Below are positions 18,368 to 26,718 of a stretch of DNA of 64,000 nt, one piece after another. Made by a program: the position numbers and the translations under genes. The notes under the pieces are model-generated. The model saw only the letters and a program-made list of their open reading frames with translations. It searched no databases and was not told where the DNA came from. This DNA comes from Comamonas koreensis (GTDB lineage: Bacteria; Pseudomonadota; Gammaproteobacteria; Burkholderiales; Burkholderiaceae_C), in assembly GCF_021026195.1 (NCBI RefSeq), contig NZ_JAJNCT010000021.1:127712-191711 (forward strand), given 5' to 3'. Within the stretch, counting starts at the first letter, position 1, and the number at the start of each line of letters is the position of its first letter.

Positions 18368-18865
18368 TTAAAAAATACCCATGCTGATGCCTGCGGCCAT
18401 GGCCTCGCCCAGCTCGCGGCAGCGCTGCAGATCGTCTGCGCCAATCTGTTTGGTCGCCGCAATGGCCTCGGGCGTTTGGGCATGGGTGCAAACAATCAGC
18501 GGCTCTGCGATGGGCTTGAGCCGCCAGCCGGTGGCGATGCGGGCGATCTGCCTTGCCGCATTGCTGCCATCGCTGCCGGCGCAGACAAGGCTGGCATAGG
18601 GGCGGCCCTGGATGCGATCGAGCGCCGGGTAGTAGCTGCGGTCAAAAAAGTCCTTCATCAGCCCGCTCATAGCAGCCAGGTTCTCGGGGCAGACAAACAG
18701 GTAGCCACTGGCGGCCAGCAGGTCGGCCGGCCCGGCATCGGGTGCGCAGAGCAGGCGCACCTGCACACCTGCCTGGCTGGTGGCCGCCGCGCGCGCGGCC
18801 TCGGCCATCTGGCGGCTGCCGTCCGTGTGGCTGTGGTAGACGATCAGGAGTTGGGGGCTGTCCAT
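18368..18865 (-). CDS. Flavodoxin-like FMN-binding protein
   Basis: 165 aa with a flavodoxin/NADPH-dependent FMN reductase fold. Start MDSPQLLIVYHSHTDGSRQMAEAA places the phosphate-binding loop (YHSHTDGS) at residues 10-17, as expected. GYLFVCPENLAAMSGLMKDFFDRSYY forms the 60-loop, with Glu and Asn near the isoalloxazine. VCAGSDGSNAARQI is the 90-loop. It could be a flavodoxin or a small NAD(P)H reductase; no partner adjoins it. It is divergent from the PaaI-type thioesterase. Confidence 0.8.
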   Translation of the reverse strand: MDSPQLLIVYHSHTDGSRQMAEAARAAATSQAGVQVRLLCAPDAGPADLLAASGYLFVCPENLAAMSGLMKDFFDRSYYPALDRIQGRPYASLVCAGSDGSNAARQIARIATGWRLKPIAEPLIVCTHAQTPEAIAATKQIGADDLQRCRELGEAMAAGISMGIF

Positions 18866-18985
18866 GGCCGCAAGCATAGTGGCAAAGGCGGCTGTCATGT
18901 GCAGGACGCGGGGCCATGCCAGGGGCTGCGCTGCATGCTAGATTGGCTGATCGCTATTCGAGGCTTGGCCACAAGGCATACGACC

Positions 18986-19411
18986 ATGAACGACCTGTTT
19001 GAACGCATCTCCACCAGCTTCCATGCCCAAGGGCTGATGCAGACCCTGGGCGCGAGCCTGCTGTCCGTGCAGCCGGGGGAGGTGCAGATTGCGCTGCCCT
19101 ACCAAAAGGCGCTGTCGCAGCAGCATGGCTTTTTGCATGCCGGCGCCGTCAGCAGCGTGGTGGACAGCGCGGCGGGCTATGCAGCGCTGACGGTGGCGGC
19201 CGAGGGCTATGAGGTGGTCACGGCCGAGTTCAAGATCAACCTGATGCGCCCGGCGATTGGCGAGCGCTTTGTCGCCATCGGCAAGGTGGTGAATGCCGGC
19301 AAGCTGCTGACGGTGTGCAGCGGCGAGGTGCTGGCCTACGGCGCAGATGCGGCAGTGCCACCCAAGGTGGTGGCGCTGCTGCAGGCGACGATTGTCAATG
19401 TGAAGTACTAA
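18986..19411 (+). CDS. PaaI-family hotdog thioesterase
   Basis: A 141-aa acyl-CoA thioesterase of the hotdog fold, cytosolic. A much longer open frame extends upstream but only this ATG (MNDLFERISTSFHAQGLM) gives family sequence. The signature QHGFLHAGAVSSVVDSAAGYAA contains the HGG-like motif with the catalytic Asp of the PaaI subgroup, followed by EFKINLMRPAIGERF. The usual role is to hydrolyse phenylacetyl- or other aryl/acyl-CoA esters and free CoA. Two enoyl-CoA hydratase genes nearby suggest a catabolic setting. Confidence 0.88.
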   Translation: MNDLFERISTSFHAQGLMQTLGASLLSVQPGEVQIALPYQKALSQQHGFLHAGAVSSVVDSAAGYAALTVAAEGYEVVTAEFKINLMRPAIGERFVAIGKVVNAGKLLTVCSGEVLAYGADAAVPPKVVALLQATIVNVKY

Positions 19412-19468
19412 TGCCGCCCGCCCGCCAGCAAGGCCCTGGCGGGTTACGGGTGGGGCCTCAGCCTGCGC

Positions 19469-20257
19469 TCAATCCTGCCACTGGAACAGCGGCGGCTGCT
19501 TGCCGACAAAGCGGGCAATGGCCTCCTGGTGGAAGGCGCTTTCACGGCACAGCGTCTGGGCCAGTGCTTCTTGCTGGTAGATCTCGTCACGCTGGGTCTC
19601 AAACGCGCGGTTCATCACACGTTTGGTGTAGCCCATGGCCTCGGTCGGTGCGCTGGCAAAGCGCTCGGCAAAGGCCAGCGCGTCGGCCAGCACGTCTTCG
19701 CTGCCGATCTTGTAGACCATGCCCATCTGCTGCGCCTCGGGGGCGGCCACGACGCGGGCGGTAAAGGCCAGCTCCTTGGCGGCCTGCAGGCCGACCAGGC
19801 GCGGCAGCAGATACATGCCGGCCAGGTCAGGCACAAAGCCGATCTTGGCAAACACGCAGCAGAACTTGGCAGAGGGCGCTGCCAGCACAAAATCACCCGC
19901 CAGCGCCAGCGACAGGCCGGCGCCAAAGGCGCTGCCTTGCACGGCGGTGATGACGGGCTTTTCCATGTCCAGCAACTCATCAAACCAGCGGTGCAGACCC
20001 AGCATGCGGTTGCGGCTGTCAAACACATCCTGCTTGCCGGCGACAGTGGCCTGCATGCTCTTGATGTCGCCACCGGCGCAGAAATGGCCACCGGCACCCG
20101 TCAGCACCACGGCCTTGATGGCGCGGTCATCGCGCACCTGGGGGATCAGGCGGCTGAAGTCTTCGCGCATCTGCTCGTCGAGCGCATTGCGGGCCTGGGG
20201 GCGGTTCATCGTCAGCACGGCGGTGGTGCCATGCATGCTCAGGGTCAGGGCGGTCAT
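19469..20257 (-). CDS. Enoyl-CoA hydratase/isomerase family protein
   Basis: 262 aa, crotonase fold. Motifs: GGHFCAGGDIKSM forms part of the oxyanion hole, GSAFGAGLSLALAGD is the second half, and FVPDLAGMYLLPRLVGL is the helix that carries catalytic acid residues in hydratases. Here Asp and no Glu occurs in that position, so isomerase rather than hydratase chemistry is possible. Immediately upstream in transcription order is a Bug-type binding protein, and a second crotonase homologue lies 1.3 kb away on the other strand. Confidence 0.85.
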   Translation of the reverse strand: MTALTLSMHGTTAVLTMNRPQARNALDEQMREDFSRLIPQVRDDRAIKAVVLTGAGGHFCAGGDIKSMQATVAGKQDVFDSRNRMLGLHRWFDELLDMEKPVITAVQGSAFGAGLSLALAGDFVLAAPSAKFCCVFAKIGFVPDLAGMYLLPRLVGLQAAKELAFTARVVAAPEAQQMGMVYKIGSEDVLADALAFAERFASAPTEAMGYTKRVMNRAFETQRDEIYQQEALAQTLCRESAFHQEAIARFVGKQPPLFQWQD

Positions 20258-20313
20258 ATCAGTCGGTTTTCAAAATAAAGCGGTAAGGCGGGCCAGCGGC
20301 GGGAGCGGGGGTT

Positions 20314-21303
20314 TTATTCGGCACGGATGCCCAGTTTCTGGGCCACCGGGATCCAGCGTTCGCGCTCCGAGGCCACAAACTGCCCCCATTCTGCGGTGCT
20401 GGCTGCCATCGGCTGCGCACCTATGCGACGCAGGCGCTCCTGCGCCTCAGGCTTGGCGAGGGACTGGTGGATGGCGCGGGCCATGCGCGCGACCGCATCG
20501 GCCGGCGTACCGCTGCGCGCCACCACGCCAAACCAGGCGCTGGCCTCGGTATCGCCAAAGCCCAGCTCGGCCAGGGTGGGCACCTGGGGCAGCGCTGCGA
20601 AACGCTGCTTGTCCAGAATCGCCAGCGGCACAATGCGCCCGCCAATCGCCTGCTGCATGCAGGAGGGCAGCGCGTCGAACATGATGTCCACATTGCCGCC
20701 CATCATGCTGGTGATGGCCGGTGCACTGCCAGAGAACGGCACATGGGTGACCTGGAAGCCCATGCGCTCGCTGGCGTATTCGCCCGCCAGATGGGTGATG
20801 TTGCCGCTGCCGGCCGAGCCCATGCTGAGCGTCTTGCCCTGGCGCTGTGCCTGCTGGGCCAGCGCGATGAGGGTGCGCAGATCGCTGGCGCCCAGGTCCT
20901 TGCGGGTGACCAGCAGCAAAGGCGCCTTGCCCAGGCCCGCGACGGGCACAAAATCCTTGACCGGGTCGTAGCCCATCTTGGCGTAGATGGCGCTGTTGAT
21001 GACCAGTGGCGCATTGGAGCCGACAAAGAAGGTGAGCCCATCGGCGGGGGCGCGCAATGTCGTCTCGGCCGCAATCATGCCGGCTGCCCCGGCCTTGTTC
21101 TCGATGACGATGGGCTGGCCCGTGCTCTGGCCCACATCCTGGGCGACGATGCGCGTGATCTGGTCGGCAGCACCGCCTGCGGGGTAGGGCACGACCCAGC
21201 GCAAGGGGGCATCGGCTGCGCGTGCCAGCCAGGGGCTGACCAGGCTGGCGGCTGCGCCCCATTGCACAAGACGGTGGTGGAACTGGCGTCGGGATACGGG
21301 CAT
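20314..21303 (-). CDS. Bug-family (TctC-like) solute-binding protein
   Basis: A periplasmic binding protein of the Bordetella uptake gene family, 329 aa, common in Burkholderiales and usually binding small carboxylates. The ATG is preceded by AGGAGA at good spacing, so MPVSRRQFHHRLVQWGAAASLVSPWLARA is the N-terminus; SRRQF before a hydrophobic core suggests Tat export. Family motifs: VVPYPAGGAADQITRIVA and GQPIVIENKAGAAG. MMGGNVDIMFDALP is the usual lobe II signature. No TctAB membrane genes are nearby, which is normal for orphan Bug proteins. Its stop lies 56 bases before the crotonase gene, so the two may form an operon. Confidence 0.9.
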   Translation of the reverse strand: MPVSRRQFHHRLVQWGAAASLVSPWLARAADAPLRWVVPYPAGGAADQITRIVAQDVGQSTGQPIVIENKAGAAGMIAAETTLRAPADGLTFFVGSNAPLVINSAIYAKMGYDPVKDFVPVAGLGKAPLLLVTRKDLGASDLRTLIALAQQAQRQGKTLSMGSAGSGNITHLAGEYASERMGFQVTHVPFSGSAPAITSMMGGNVDIMFDALPSCMQQAIGGRIVPLAILDKQRFAALPQVPTLAELGFGDTEASAWFGVVARSGTPADAVARMARAIHQSLAKPEAQERLRRIGAQPMAASTAEWGQFVASERERWIPVAQKLGIRAE

Positions 21304-21512
21304 CAACTGTCTCCTAGGCAGCATCTAGTTATGGGCATGTGGGGCGCTGCCTGCCCCAGCATCCATGCAGGCTAGGGCCGTTTTTGGGCAGCGTCCAATA
21401 CCAAATTGCACTCAGCTGATATGCAGTCGCATGCGGCCTTTACCCGTATGCTGGCCCGTGATGCGCACAGCGCTGACTGCATCGAGACCTACCGGAACCA
21501 GGAGCCCTTTCC

Positions 21513-22307
21513 ATGACTGCATTTTTGAATTACGAACAGCAAGGCCATGTCGTCACCCTGACGATGTGCCAGCCCGAGCGCCGCAACCCGCTGACCGGCA
21601 ACACGGCGGTGGCCGAGATCCTGGCCGCCTGCGAGAAGATCGCGGCCGACAGCAGCGTGCGTGCGGTCATCCTGACGGGCGAGGGCCCGGCGTTCTCGTC
21701 GGGGGGCGATATCAAGACCATGCAGCAGCAGTCCTTTGGCGATGTGGATGGCATGCGCATCCGCGATGACTACCGCAGCGGCATCCAGCGCCTGCCGTTG
21801 GCGCTGTTCAATCTGGAGGTGCCGACCATCGCGGCCATCAATGGCGCGGCGGTGGGCGCGGGCCTGGACCTGGCCTGCATGTGCGATCTGCGCGTGGCCT
21901 CGGACAAGGCCAAGTTTGCCGAGAGCTTTGTGAAGATGGGCATCATCCCCGGCGACGGCGGTGCCTGGCTGCTGCCCCGGGTGATTGGCATGGCGCGCGC
22001 GGCCGAGCTGTCGCTGACCGGCCGCATGATCGATGCCGCCACCGCCTTGCAGTGGGGCCTGGTGTCGCAGGTGGTGCCGCCCGAGGAGCTGCTGAACGCC
22101 GCGAACGCCTTGGCCAGCGAAATTGCCGCCAACCCGCCCCAGGTCACCCGCATGACCAAGAGGCTGATGCGCGAAGGCATGCACCAGAGCCTGGCTTCGT
22201 TGCTGGAGCTGTCGGCTGCCTACCAGGCGCTGGCGCACCAGACGGCCGACCACCGTGAAGCCGTGAGTGCCTTTTTGGAAAAGCGCACGCCTGAGTTCAA
22301 GGGCTAA
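21513..22307 (+). CDS. Enoyl-CoA hydratase/isomerase family protein
   Basis: 264 aa crotonase-fold enzyme, preceded by an AGGAG-type site. It has GPAFSSGGDIKTM and GAAVGAGLDLACMCDLRVAS for the oxyanion hole and KMGIIPGDGGAWLLPRVIG for the catalytic helix, where the first acid is Asp. The tail ends EKRTPEFKG, typical of fatty or aromatic acid degradation hydratases. It is divergent from the Bug gene; the 209 bases between hold both promoters. The fatty or aromatic acyl-CoA substrate is not known. Confidence 0.88.
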   Translation: MTAFLNYEQQGHVVTLTMCQPERRNPLTGNTAVAEILAACEKIAADSSVRAVILTGEGPAFSSGGDIKTMQQQSFGDVDGMRIRDDYRSGIQRLPLALFNLEVPTIAAINGAAVGAGLDLACMCDLRVASDKAKFAESFVKMGIIPGDGGAWLLPRVIGMARAAELSLTGRMIDAATALQWGLVSQVVPPEELLNAANALASEIAANPPQVTRMTKRLMREGMHQSLASLLELSAAYQALAHQTADHREAVSAFLEKRTPEFKG

Positions 22308-22322
22308 GTCGCCCTTCGCCCG

Positions 22323-23759
22323 CTAGCCAAAAGCCTGTTGGATCTGCCGAGCCAGCTGCAGGGCCTGCGCCTCGCTGCTGATATTGGCAAAACCCATCAA
22401 CAGGCCTTGGCGCGGCGCGGCATCGATATACCAGCGCGACAGCGGATGTGTGGCCAGGCCTAAAACTCGGGCGCGCTGGGCCACCAGGCTGTCGTTGTCG
22501 CCGTCCTGGATCTGGCCGAGCAAGTGCAGACCGCCGGGCTGCAAGTCAATGCGCAGGCGATCGCCCAGCACATGCTGAAAACTGCGCTGCGCCACCGCAC
22601 GGCGCTCGGCATACAGCAGCCGCATCTTCTTGAGGTGGCGCGCAAAGTGGCCCTGGGCCATGAAGTCGGCCACGCTGGCCTGCAGCAGATAGGGGCAGCC
22701 GGCATTGAGGTTGGAGCTGACGGCCTGAAAGCGCGGCACCACCTCCAGCGGCACCACGGCGTAGGCCAAGCGCAAGCCGGGAAACATCACCTTGCTGAAG
22801 GTGCCGGCATAGATCACGCGGTCCTGCCGGTCCAGGCTTTTGAGGGCGGGCAGGGGCCGGCCCTGGTAGCGGAACTCGCTGTCGTAGTCGTCTTCGATGA
22901 TCCAGCTGCCGGCCTCACGCGCCCAGTCCAGCAGCGCCATGCGCCGCTCCAGCGACAGGGTCACGCCCAGCGGGCTTTGGTGCGAAGGCGTCACCATCGC
23001 AAACCGGGCATAGGGGCTCAGCTGCCGGCCCGCTTCCACCTGCATGCCCTGGGCATCCACCGGCACCGGCACGATCTGCACGGCGGCATTCTGCAAAAAG
23101 GGGCGTGCCAGGATATAGCCCGGGTCCTCAAACCAGAACGCATCGCCGGGGCTGGCCAGGCTGCGCAGGCTTAGCTCCAAGGTGTTGCGCAGGCCCGTGG
23201 TGATAAACACCTGCTCGGGCACGCAGGTGACGCCACGCGAGACCGCCAAGTAGGCTGCTATGCGCTGGCGCAGCTCCTCATCGCCCTGCGGGTTGGGGTA
23301 GGCCAGGCGGTAAGGCTCGCTGCTGCGCAGCCGGTGGGTGACCAGCCGGTTCCAGACCTTGCGCGGAAAAGCATCGATCGCTGGCAGCCCCAGCTGCAGC
23401 GGGCGGGGTTGCAAGCCGTCGTGGTCCACGATATCGGCGGCCGGTGGCTGGGCGATGGCTTGTGGCGCAGGGGCCGTAGCGGCTTGGGGCAGGTTCGGGG
23501 AGATAACCGTGCCCGCCGCCCCGCGTACCTGGAAATAGCCTTCATCGGCCAGGATGCGGTAGGCCAGATCGACGGTGCCGCGCGACAGGTTGAGCTCGGT
23601 CGCCAGCGCCCGTGCCGCAGGCACCCGGTCGCCCGCACGCAGATGGCCTTGTGCAATGGCGGTCTTGAAGCGCTGGCAGATCTGCAGGTACATGGGCAGC
23701 TGCAGGCTGCGGTCTACCTGCAGCTGCAGCGCGTTTACGGGGAGGGTGGGGTCGGACAT
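22323..23759 (-). CDS. MocR/PdxR-type transcriptional regulator
   Basis: 478 aa. The N-terminal winged helix of the GntR family covers about residues 15-80 (YLQICQRFKTAIAQGHLRAGDRVPAARALATELNLSRGTVDLAYRILADEGYFQV). It is joined by a linker to a fold-type I aminotransferase domain; the PLP Lys lies in YAGTFSKVMFPGLRLAY and the Asp/Tyr contact segment in WIIEDDYDSEFRY. MocR proteins use the second domain as a PLP- or amine-sensing module. The gene is divergent from an AhpD-like / SDR / azoreductase operon, its probable target, with repeated CTTGGC elements between them. Confidence 0.9.
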   Translation of the reverse strand: MSDPTLPVNALQLQVDRSLQLPMYLQICQRFKTAIAQGHLRAGDRVPAARALATELNLSRGTVDLAYRILADEGYFQVRGAAGTVISPNLPQAATAPAPQAIAQPPAADIVDHDGLQPRPLQLGLPAIDAFPRKVWNRLVTHRLRSSEPYRLAYPNPQGDEELRQRIAAYLAVSRGVTCVPEQVFITTGLRNTLELSLRSLASPGDAFWFEDPGYILARPFLQNAAVQIVPVPVDAQGMQVEAGRQLSPYARFAMVTPSHQSPLGVTLSLERRMALLDWAREAGSWIIEDDYDSEFRYQGRPLPALKSLDRQDRVIYAGTFSKVMFPGLRLAYAVVPLEVVPRFQAVSSNLNAGCPYLLQASVADFMAQGHFARHLKKMRLLYAERRAVAQRSFQHVLGDRLRIDLQPGGLHLLGQIQDGDNDSLVAQRARVLGLATHPLSRWYIDAAPRQGLLMGFANISSEAQALQLARQIQQAFG

Positions 23760-23776
23760 GCAGGCACTCCTACTAT

Positions 23777-23824
23777 CTTGGCCTAGTCATTTTTGCATTT
23801 CTTGGCTCTTTTGGCTTGGCCAAG
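23777..23824. promoter_or_regulatory. Candidate MocR operator (CTTGGC repeats)
   Basis: Three copies of CTTGGC(C/T), at 23777, 23801 and 23815, lie in direct orientation in the 126-base gap between the MocR gene and the ahpD-like gene; the last is part of the palindrome CTTGGCCAAG. MocR-type regulators typically bind direct repeats near their own promoter. Binding is inferred from position only. Confidence 0.5.
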
Positions 23825-23885
23825 ACCATCGCATACTGGCTACCAGCAAGGGAATTCACCGACGCAACCCTGGATGGAGATAGAT

Positions 23886-24323
23886 ATGCAAACCCGACTC
23901 GACTTCTACACCGCTGACCCCGCCATCATGAAAGCGCTGCTGGGCGTGGAAAACCAGATTGCAAAAGGCAGCCTGGACATTCTGCTCAAGGAGCTGGTAC
24001 GCCTGCGCGCCTCGCAGATCAATGGCTGTGCCTTTTGCCTGGACATGCATGTGACCGATGCGGTAAAGGCCGGCGAATCCAGCCGCCGCCTGGCGACCGT
24101 TGCCGCTTGGCGCGAGACCCCTTTCTTCAGCGACCGTGAGCGCGCTGCGCTGGCGTGGACCGAGGCGCTGACCCTTGTCTCGCACGACCATGTGCCCGAT
24201 GCTGTCTGGGAAGCCGTGCGCCCCCACTTCAGCGATGCCGAGCTGATGGAACTGACCGCCGTGATCACCTCGATCAACAGCTGGAACCGCTTTGCGATCG
24301 CCTTCCGCAAGATGCCCGTTTAA
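23886..24323 (+). CDS. AhpD-like carboxymuconolactone decarboxylase-fold protein
   Basis: 145 aa. The start MQTRLDFYTADPAIMKALL is chosen because GGAGA precedes it at six bases; ATGs further upstream overlap the promoter. The AhpD-type redox motif is NGCAFCLDMH (CxxC followed three residues later by His), as in alkylhydroperoxidase-like proteins. The rest is the six-helix CMD fold (AAWRETPFFSDRERAALAWTEALT). It is likely to reduce peroxides or a related electrophile. First gene of an operon with the SDR and azoreductase genes, under the divergent MocR gene. Confidence 0.88.
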   Translation: MQTRLDFYTADPAIMKALLGVENQIAKGSLDILLKELVRLRASQINGCAFCLDMHVTDAVKAGESSRRLATVAAWRETPFFSDRERAALAWTEALTLVSHDHVPDAVWEAVRPHFSDAELMELTAVITSINSWNRFAIAFRKMPV

Positions 24324-24356
24324 AAAGCGGGCTCCCGGCACGGCGCAAGGCGGCCT

Positions 24357-25082
24357 ATGAAAGTCCTGGTTCTGGGCGGCTGCCAGCCACTGGGTGCGAA
24401 GGTGGTGGGCAATCTGCGGCAGCTGGGCTACCCGGTGGTCGCCGATGCAGACCCCAGGCTGCCAGCAGCGCTGCATGGCATTGAAGTGCTGATCGATCTG
24501 CGCGAGCCGCCTGTGGTGGATACGGCCGATGCGCTGGAGGATTGGGCGCGCGCATGCCGGCAGCTGAATGCCGCCATCGCTGCTGCCGCTGTGGCGCACC
24601 ATATTGCGCTGTCTGCCTTGGGTGTGCCACGCTTGCAGAGCAGCAATTACTACCAGGCCCTGGCGCTGCGAGAGCAGCTGATCCAGGCAGGCAGTACGCC
24701 TTTTACCGTGTTGCGTGCGGCACCCTTGTACGAAAGCCTGGCGCAGCTGGCACACAACGGCGCAGCCGCTGCCGAGCTAACGATACCCGTGGCGCAGATG
24801 CAGCCAATGGCGGCAGAGGATTTGGCGATGCTGGTGGTCGATGCCGCGCTGGCGCGGCCCTTGGCGGGCTGCATGGACGTGGCCGGCCCCCAGAAGATGG
24901 CGATGGCCGACTGGGTGCAGCAGTACCTGCGCTTGCAAGGCGATCCTCGCGTGGTGCTGGGCGATGCCGATGTGCCTTACCAGGGTGCGCTGCTGGACGA
25001 TGACTGCCTGGTTCCGGCGGGGCCCGCACGCCTGGGGCGGACCACGCTCGCCGCCTGGATCTGCAAATCCCGGGCGGTTTGA
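24357..25082 (+). CDS. Atypical SDR / NmrA-like NAD(P)-binding protein
   Basis: 241 aa, Rossmann fold. The N-terminal VLVLGGCQPLGAKVV is a slightly degenerate GxxGxxG dinucleotide site. LSALGVPRLQSSNYYQALALREQLI carries Tyr and Lys-like positions but no clear YxxxK. Segment FTVLRAAPLYESL resembles the NmrA/NAD(P)-binding group. Likely a reductase or NAD(P)-sensing protein. It is 33 bases after the AhpD-like gene and 60 before the azoreductase, so one transcript is probable. The substrate is unknown. Confidence 0.75.
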   Translation: MKVLVLGGCQPLGAKVVGNLRQLGYPVVADADPRLPAALHGIEVLIDLREPPVVDTADALEDWARACRQLNAAIAAAAVAHHIALSALGVPRLQSSNYYQALALREQLIQAGSTPFTVLRAAPLYESLAQLAHNGAAAAELTIPVAQMQPMAAEDLAMLVVDAALARPLAGCMDVAGPQKMAMADWVQQYLRLQGDPRVVLGDADVPYQGALLDDDCLVPAGPARLGRTTLAAWICKSRAV

Positions 25083-25142
25083 TGCCGCACAAATTGCGGC
25101 TCAAGCCAACTTTGCCTAACTATTCAAACGATTGGACAAACC

Positions 25143-25778
25143 ATGACCCGTACCTTGCTCTTGAACTGTGGCCCACATGGCCAGGCCAGCCATGGCTACC
25201 AACTGGCGACCGACATGCTGGCTGAGCTGGGACTTGCGCAGCAGCCGCTGCTGGAGCGCGATCTGGTGGCGACCCCCATACCGCCCATCAGCCGTGACTA
25301 TGCGCTGGCGATCACCTCGAATGCGAGCGCCGATGCGCCCGCGCTGGCCTGGTCGGAAACATTGATTAAAGAGCTGGAAGACAGCGATCTGCTGATGATC
25401 CTGACCCCCATGCACAACTTTGCGGTGCCGGCCACGCTCAAGCTCTGGCTAGACCAGGTGATCCGCATCCACCGCAGCTTTGCATCGACGCCCGAAGGCA
25501 AGGTCGGCTTGATGAAGGACAGGCCTACCTTGGTGCTGGTGAGCTCCGGCGGCTTCCATGCAGGTCCCCGGGCGCGTCAGGAGGACTTTTTGACGCCTTA
25601 TCTGCGTTATGCGCTGGCCTCCATCGGCATCCGCAATGTGCATTTTGTGTTGCTGCAAGGCCTGGTGTTTGGGCCCGATGCGGTGGCTGCTGCAGTGGAT
25701 GGCGCGAGGGATGCCTTGCGCGAGCAGCTGACGCCTTTCAAACAGCTGGCGTTGGAGGCTGCTGCTGCCGCGCGTTGA
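25143..25778 (+). CDS. FMN-dependent NADH-azoreductase / quinone reductase
   Basis: 211 aa flavodoxin-fold oxidoreductase of the AzoR family. Motifs: LLLNCGPHGQASHGYQLA near the phosphate loop, TPMHNFAVPATLKLWLDQVIR (the FMN contact PMYNF variant with His), and VLVSSGGFHAG. These enzymes reduce quinones and azo dyes by two-electron transfer and protect against electrophile stress. Third gene of the AhpD/SDR/azoreductase operon. It is closed by a hairpin that mainly serves the opposite strand. Confidence 0.88.
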   Translation: MTRTLLLNCGPHGQASHGYQLATDMLAELGLAQQPLLERDLVATPIPPISRDYALAITSNASADAPALAWSETLIKELEDSDLLMILTPMHNFAVPATLKLWLDQVIRIHRSFASTPEGKVGLMKDRPTLVLVSSGGFHAGPRARQEDFLTPYLRYALASIGIRNVHFVLLQGLVFGPDAVAAAVDGARDALREQLTPFKQLALEAAAAAR

Positions 25779-25792
25779 GCGAACGGCAGACG

Positions 25793-25822
25793 AGAAAAAG
25801 CCGCCGGCAGTGCGGCGGCTGT
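25793..25822 (-). terminator. Terminator for the leftward lexA transcript
   Basis: A GC-rich hairpin (AGCCGCC paired with GGCGGCT, loop GGCAGTGC-like). Read leftward, it is followed by a TTTTTC run (GAAAAA on the plus strand), so it should stop transcription from the lexA side; it may also serve the convergent azoreductase. Confidence 0.65.
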
Positions 25823-26031
25823 CATCGCTTAGTGGCCGTAAGCAGCTGGTTGAAGGCTGAGCGCCGAAGGCGCCGGGTTGGCGCATGGTCCAGTAGGGCG
25901 ATAACGACCAATGCGCTCAGCGCCTACCTTGCCGCAGCATGCCAATCTTGCTGCTCCCCCATGCCATCACCAGCAGCCATGCAACTGCCAGCAGGCTGGT
26001 CACAACGCACCAGCCCGGGCTTGGCACCGGC

Positions 26032-26574
26032 TTACACCGCGTGCAGATGTTCCAGCCGTTCCAGGCGTTCAAGCTCGGCACAGATATCGGCCATGCTGCC
26101 CGACATGGCCCAGCGCATGCCCTTTTGGCGGTGCAGGCTGGCCGGTTGGGCCCAGTACATCTTGATGGGGGCATCGTTGGCGGCCTGGGCGCTGCAGCGC
26201 TGTACCGACAAGAACGGGCGGTTATGGGACTGGGCGGCTACCGAGAGGCGGCGGCGCGCAGCGGGTTTGCGCGGCAGGCGGATGCGGTCGATGGGGCGCT
26301 GTACGGGGGCCTCATCGGCAGGGCTGTCCACCCCTGGCTGAGCGTTGGGGCCATCGAGCAGGCTCAGTTGCTGCACGGCACCGCGCTGTGCTGCAGCACT
26401 GGAGGCGGTGGCAAAGCAATGCACCTGGGCGGCAAGCTGGCCGTCATTGGCGGCGCCATGGCCTGGGCGACGGCGGCTGTTGCGCACGATGGCGCGTTGG
26501 ATGGACTGGAACCAGGGCAGGCCAGCGACGAGGGAAAAGGGCGCAAGTGCGCGCAATGCATCTGCTACGAGCAT
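26032..26574 (-). CDS. Hypothetical protein in the lexA operon
   Basis: 180 aa, not recognised. Its reality is supported by an AAGGAG site seven bases before the ATG (MLVADALRALAPFSLVAGLPWFQ). The N-terminus is mildly hydrophobic. A basic segment near the middle (QRPIDRIRLPRKPAARRRL) might bind nucleic acid, and a short acidic-leucine stretch (AELERLERLEHLHAV) ends the protein. It lies 145 bases downstream of lexA on the same strand with no terminator between. In many proteobacteria genes after lexA are SOS genes (sulA, imuA); this one matches neither by eye. SOS control is therefore inference from position. Confidence 0.6.
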   Translation of the reverse strand: MLVADALRALAPFSLVAGLPWFQSIQRAIVRNSRRRPGHGAANDGQLAAQVHCFATASSAAAQRGAVQQLSLLDGPNAQPGVDSPADEAPVQRPIDRIRLPRKPAARRRLSVAAQSHNRPFLSVQRCSAQAANDAPIKMYWAQPASLHRQKGMRWAMSGSMADICAELERLERLEHLHAV

Positions 26575-26718
26575 GGGAGACTCCTTGGTGTACGGCTGAC
26601 AGCAGGATTGCGCAAGGCGAGCGCACTCCCCAGGGTTGTGGGCCGGGTGCCCACAACGCCCGCTACCTGGGGTTGCGCAGAAAGGGAAGGGCCGAAGTGG
26701 CCGAAGGGGCCGCTAGGC

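Noticed and set aside
25829-26031. Short minus-strand frames, one with a hydrophobic stretch (SLLAVAWLLVMAW) and one ending QPAAYGH before the terminator
   Set aside because: Only GTG or TTG starts, no ribosome site, 36 to 50 codons, and no known family. Could be a small membrane protein, but cannot be supported.
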